Assembly (NCBI GenBank): GCA_937901435.1
Contig: CALGTJ010000751.1
Location: forward strand, 1-6,120
Direction: 5' to 3'
Source: an uncultured Rhodobacter sp.
GTDB lineage: Bacteria; Pseudomonadota; Alphaproteobacteria; Rhodobacterales; Rhodobacteraceae
DNA: 6,120 nucleotides
Below are positions 6,058 to 6,120 of the stretch, one piece after another. Positions within the stretch are counted from its first letter, which is position 1. Every line of letters begins with the position of its first letter. The notes below the pieces were generated by a model. The model saw only the letters and a program-made list of their open reading frames with translations. It was not told the origin of the DNA and did not search any database. Both the position numbers and the translations under genes were made by a program.

Positions 6058-6120
6058 GCCCCTCTGTCGTAATTACTCACCCCCCATTTTGAGAGTGTGC
6101 GTCTCAGGCGAGGGTTTGGT
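6058..6120. other. Downstream tail with no gene visible
   Basis: The last 63 bases hold no supportable coding frame. A small inverted repeat, TGAGA (6090-6094) with TCTCA (6102-6106), five pairs with a seven-base loop, is too weak to call a feature. The stretch is cut by the window edge. Confidence 0.4.

Overview
The window looks like chromosomal DNA of a high-GC alphaproteobacterium, most likely a Rhodobacteraceae/Roseobacter-type organism. This rests on codon style (strong G/C at third positions), the gene families present and the protein character; no phylogenetic search was run. All supported genes lie on the + strand. No rRNA, tRNA, CRISPR array, insertion sequence or integrase was seen.

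Layout. (1) 2-271 is the C-terminal end of a copper amine oxidase whose start lies outside the window. A GC-rich hairpin (277-300) follows it. (2) 337-1290 encodes a secreted TctC/Bug-family solute-binding protein, closed by a 14-bp stem-loop (1298-1334). (3) A leader of about 180 bases carries two mutually exclusive hairpins and precedes a tight cluster: a CbpA-type DnaJ protein (1473-2447), an overlapping CbpM-like chaperone modulator interrupted by an in-frame TAG (2444-2773), and a heavy-metal-type P1B ATPase (2812-4689) with an unusual Cys-Pro-Leu metal-site motif. (4) A 96-base gap with a GntR/FadR-type operator-like palindrome precedes a RuBisCO-like protein (form IV, 4786-6045). A hairpin closes that gene by enclosing its tandem stop codons in the loop.

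How the genes may work together. The amine oxidase and binding protein may both serve acquisition and oxidation of organic nitrogen compounds, but the hairpin between them and the absence of TctA/TctB membrane genes in the window leave this open. The DnaJ-CbpM-ATPase group looks like one transcription unit joining protein quality control to metal export. The RuBisCO-like protein appears to be its own regulated unit. It keeps the Mg-binding Lys-Asp-Asp-Glu centre of RuBisCO but has lost other residues needed for CO2 fixation, so it probably catalyses an enolase-, isomerase- or transcarboxylase-type reaction on an unidentified sugar-acid or sugar-phosphate substrate.

The most interesting items are the RuBisCO-like protein of unknown substrate with its candidate operator, the amber codon inside the otherwise intact cbpM, and the CPL-type ATPase embedded in a chaperone operon.
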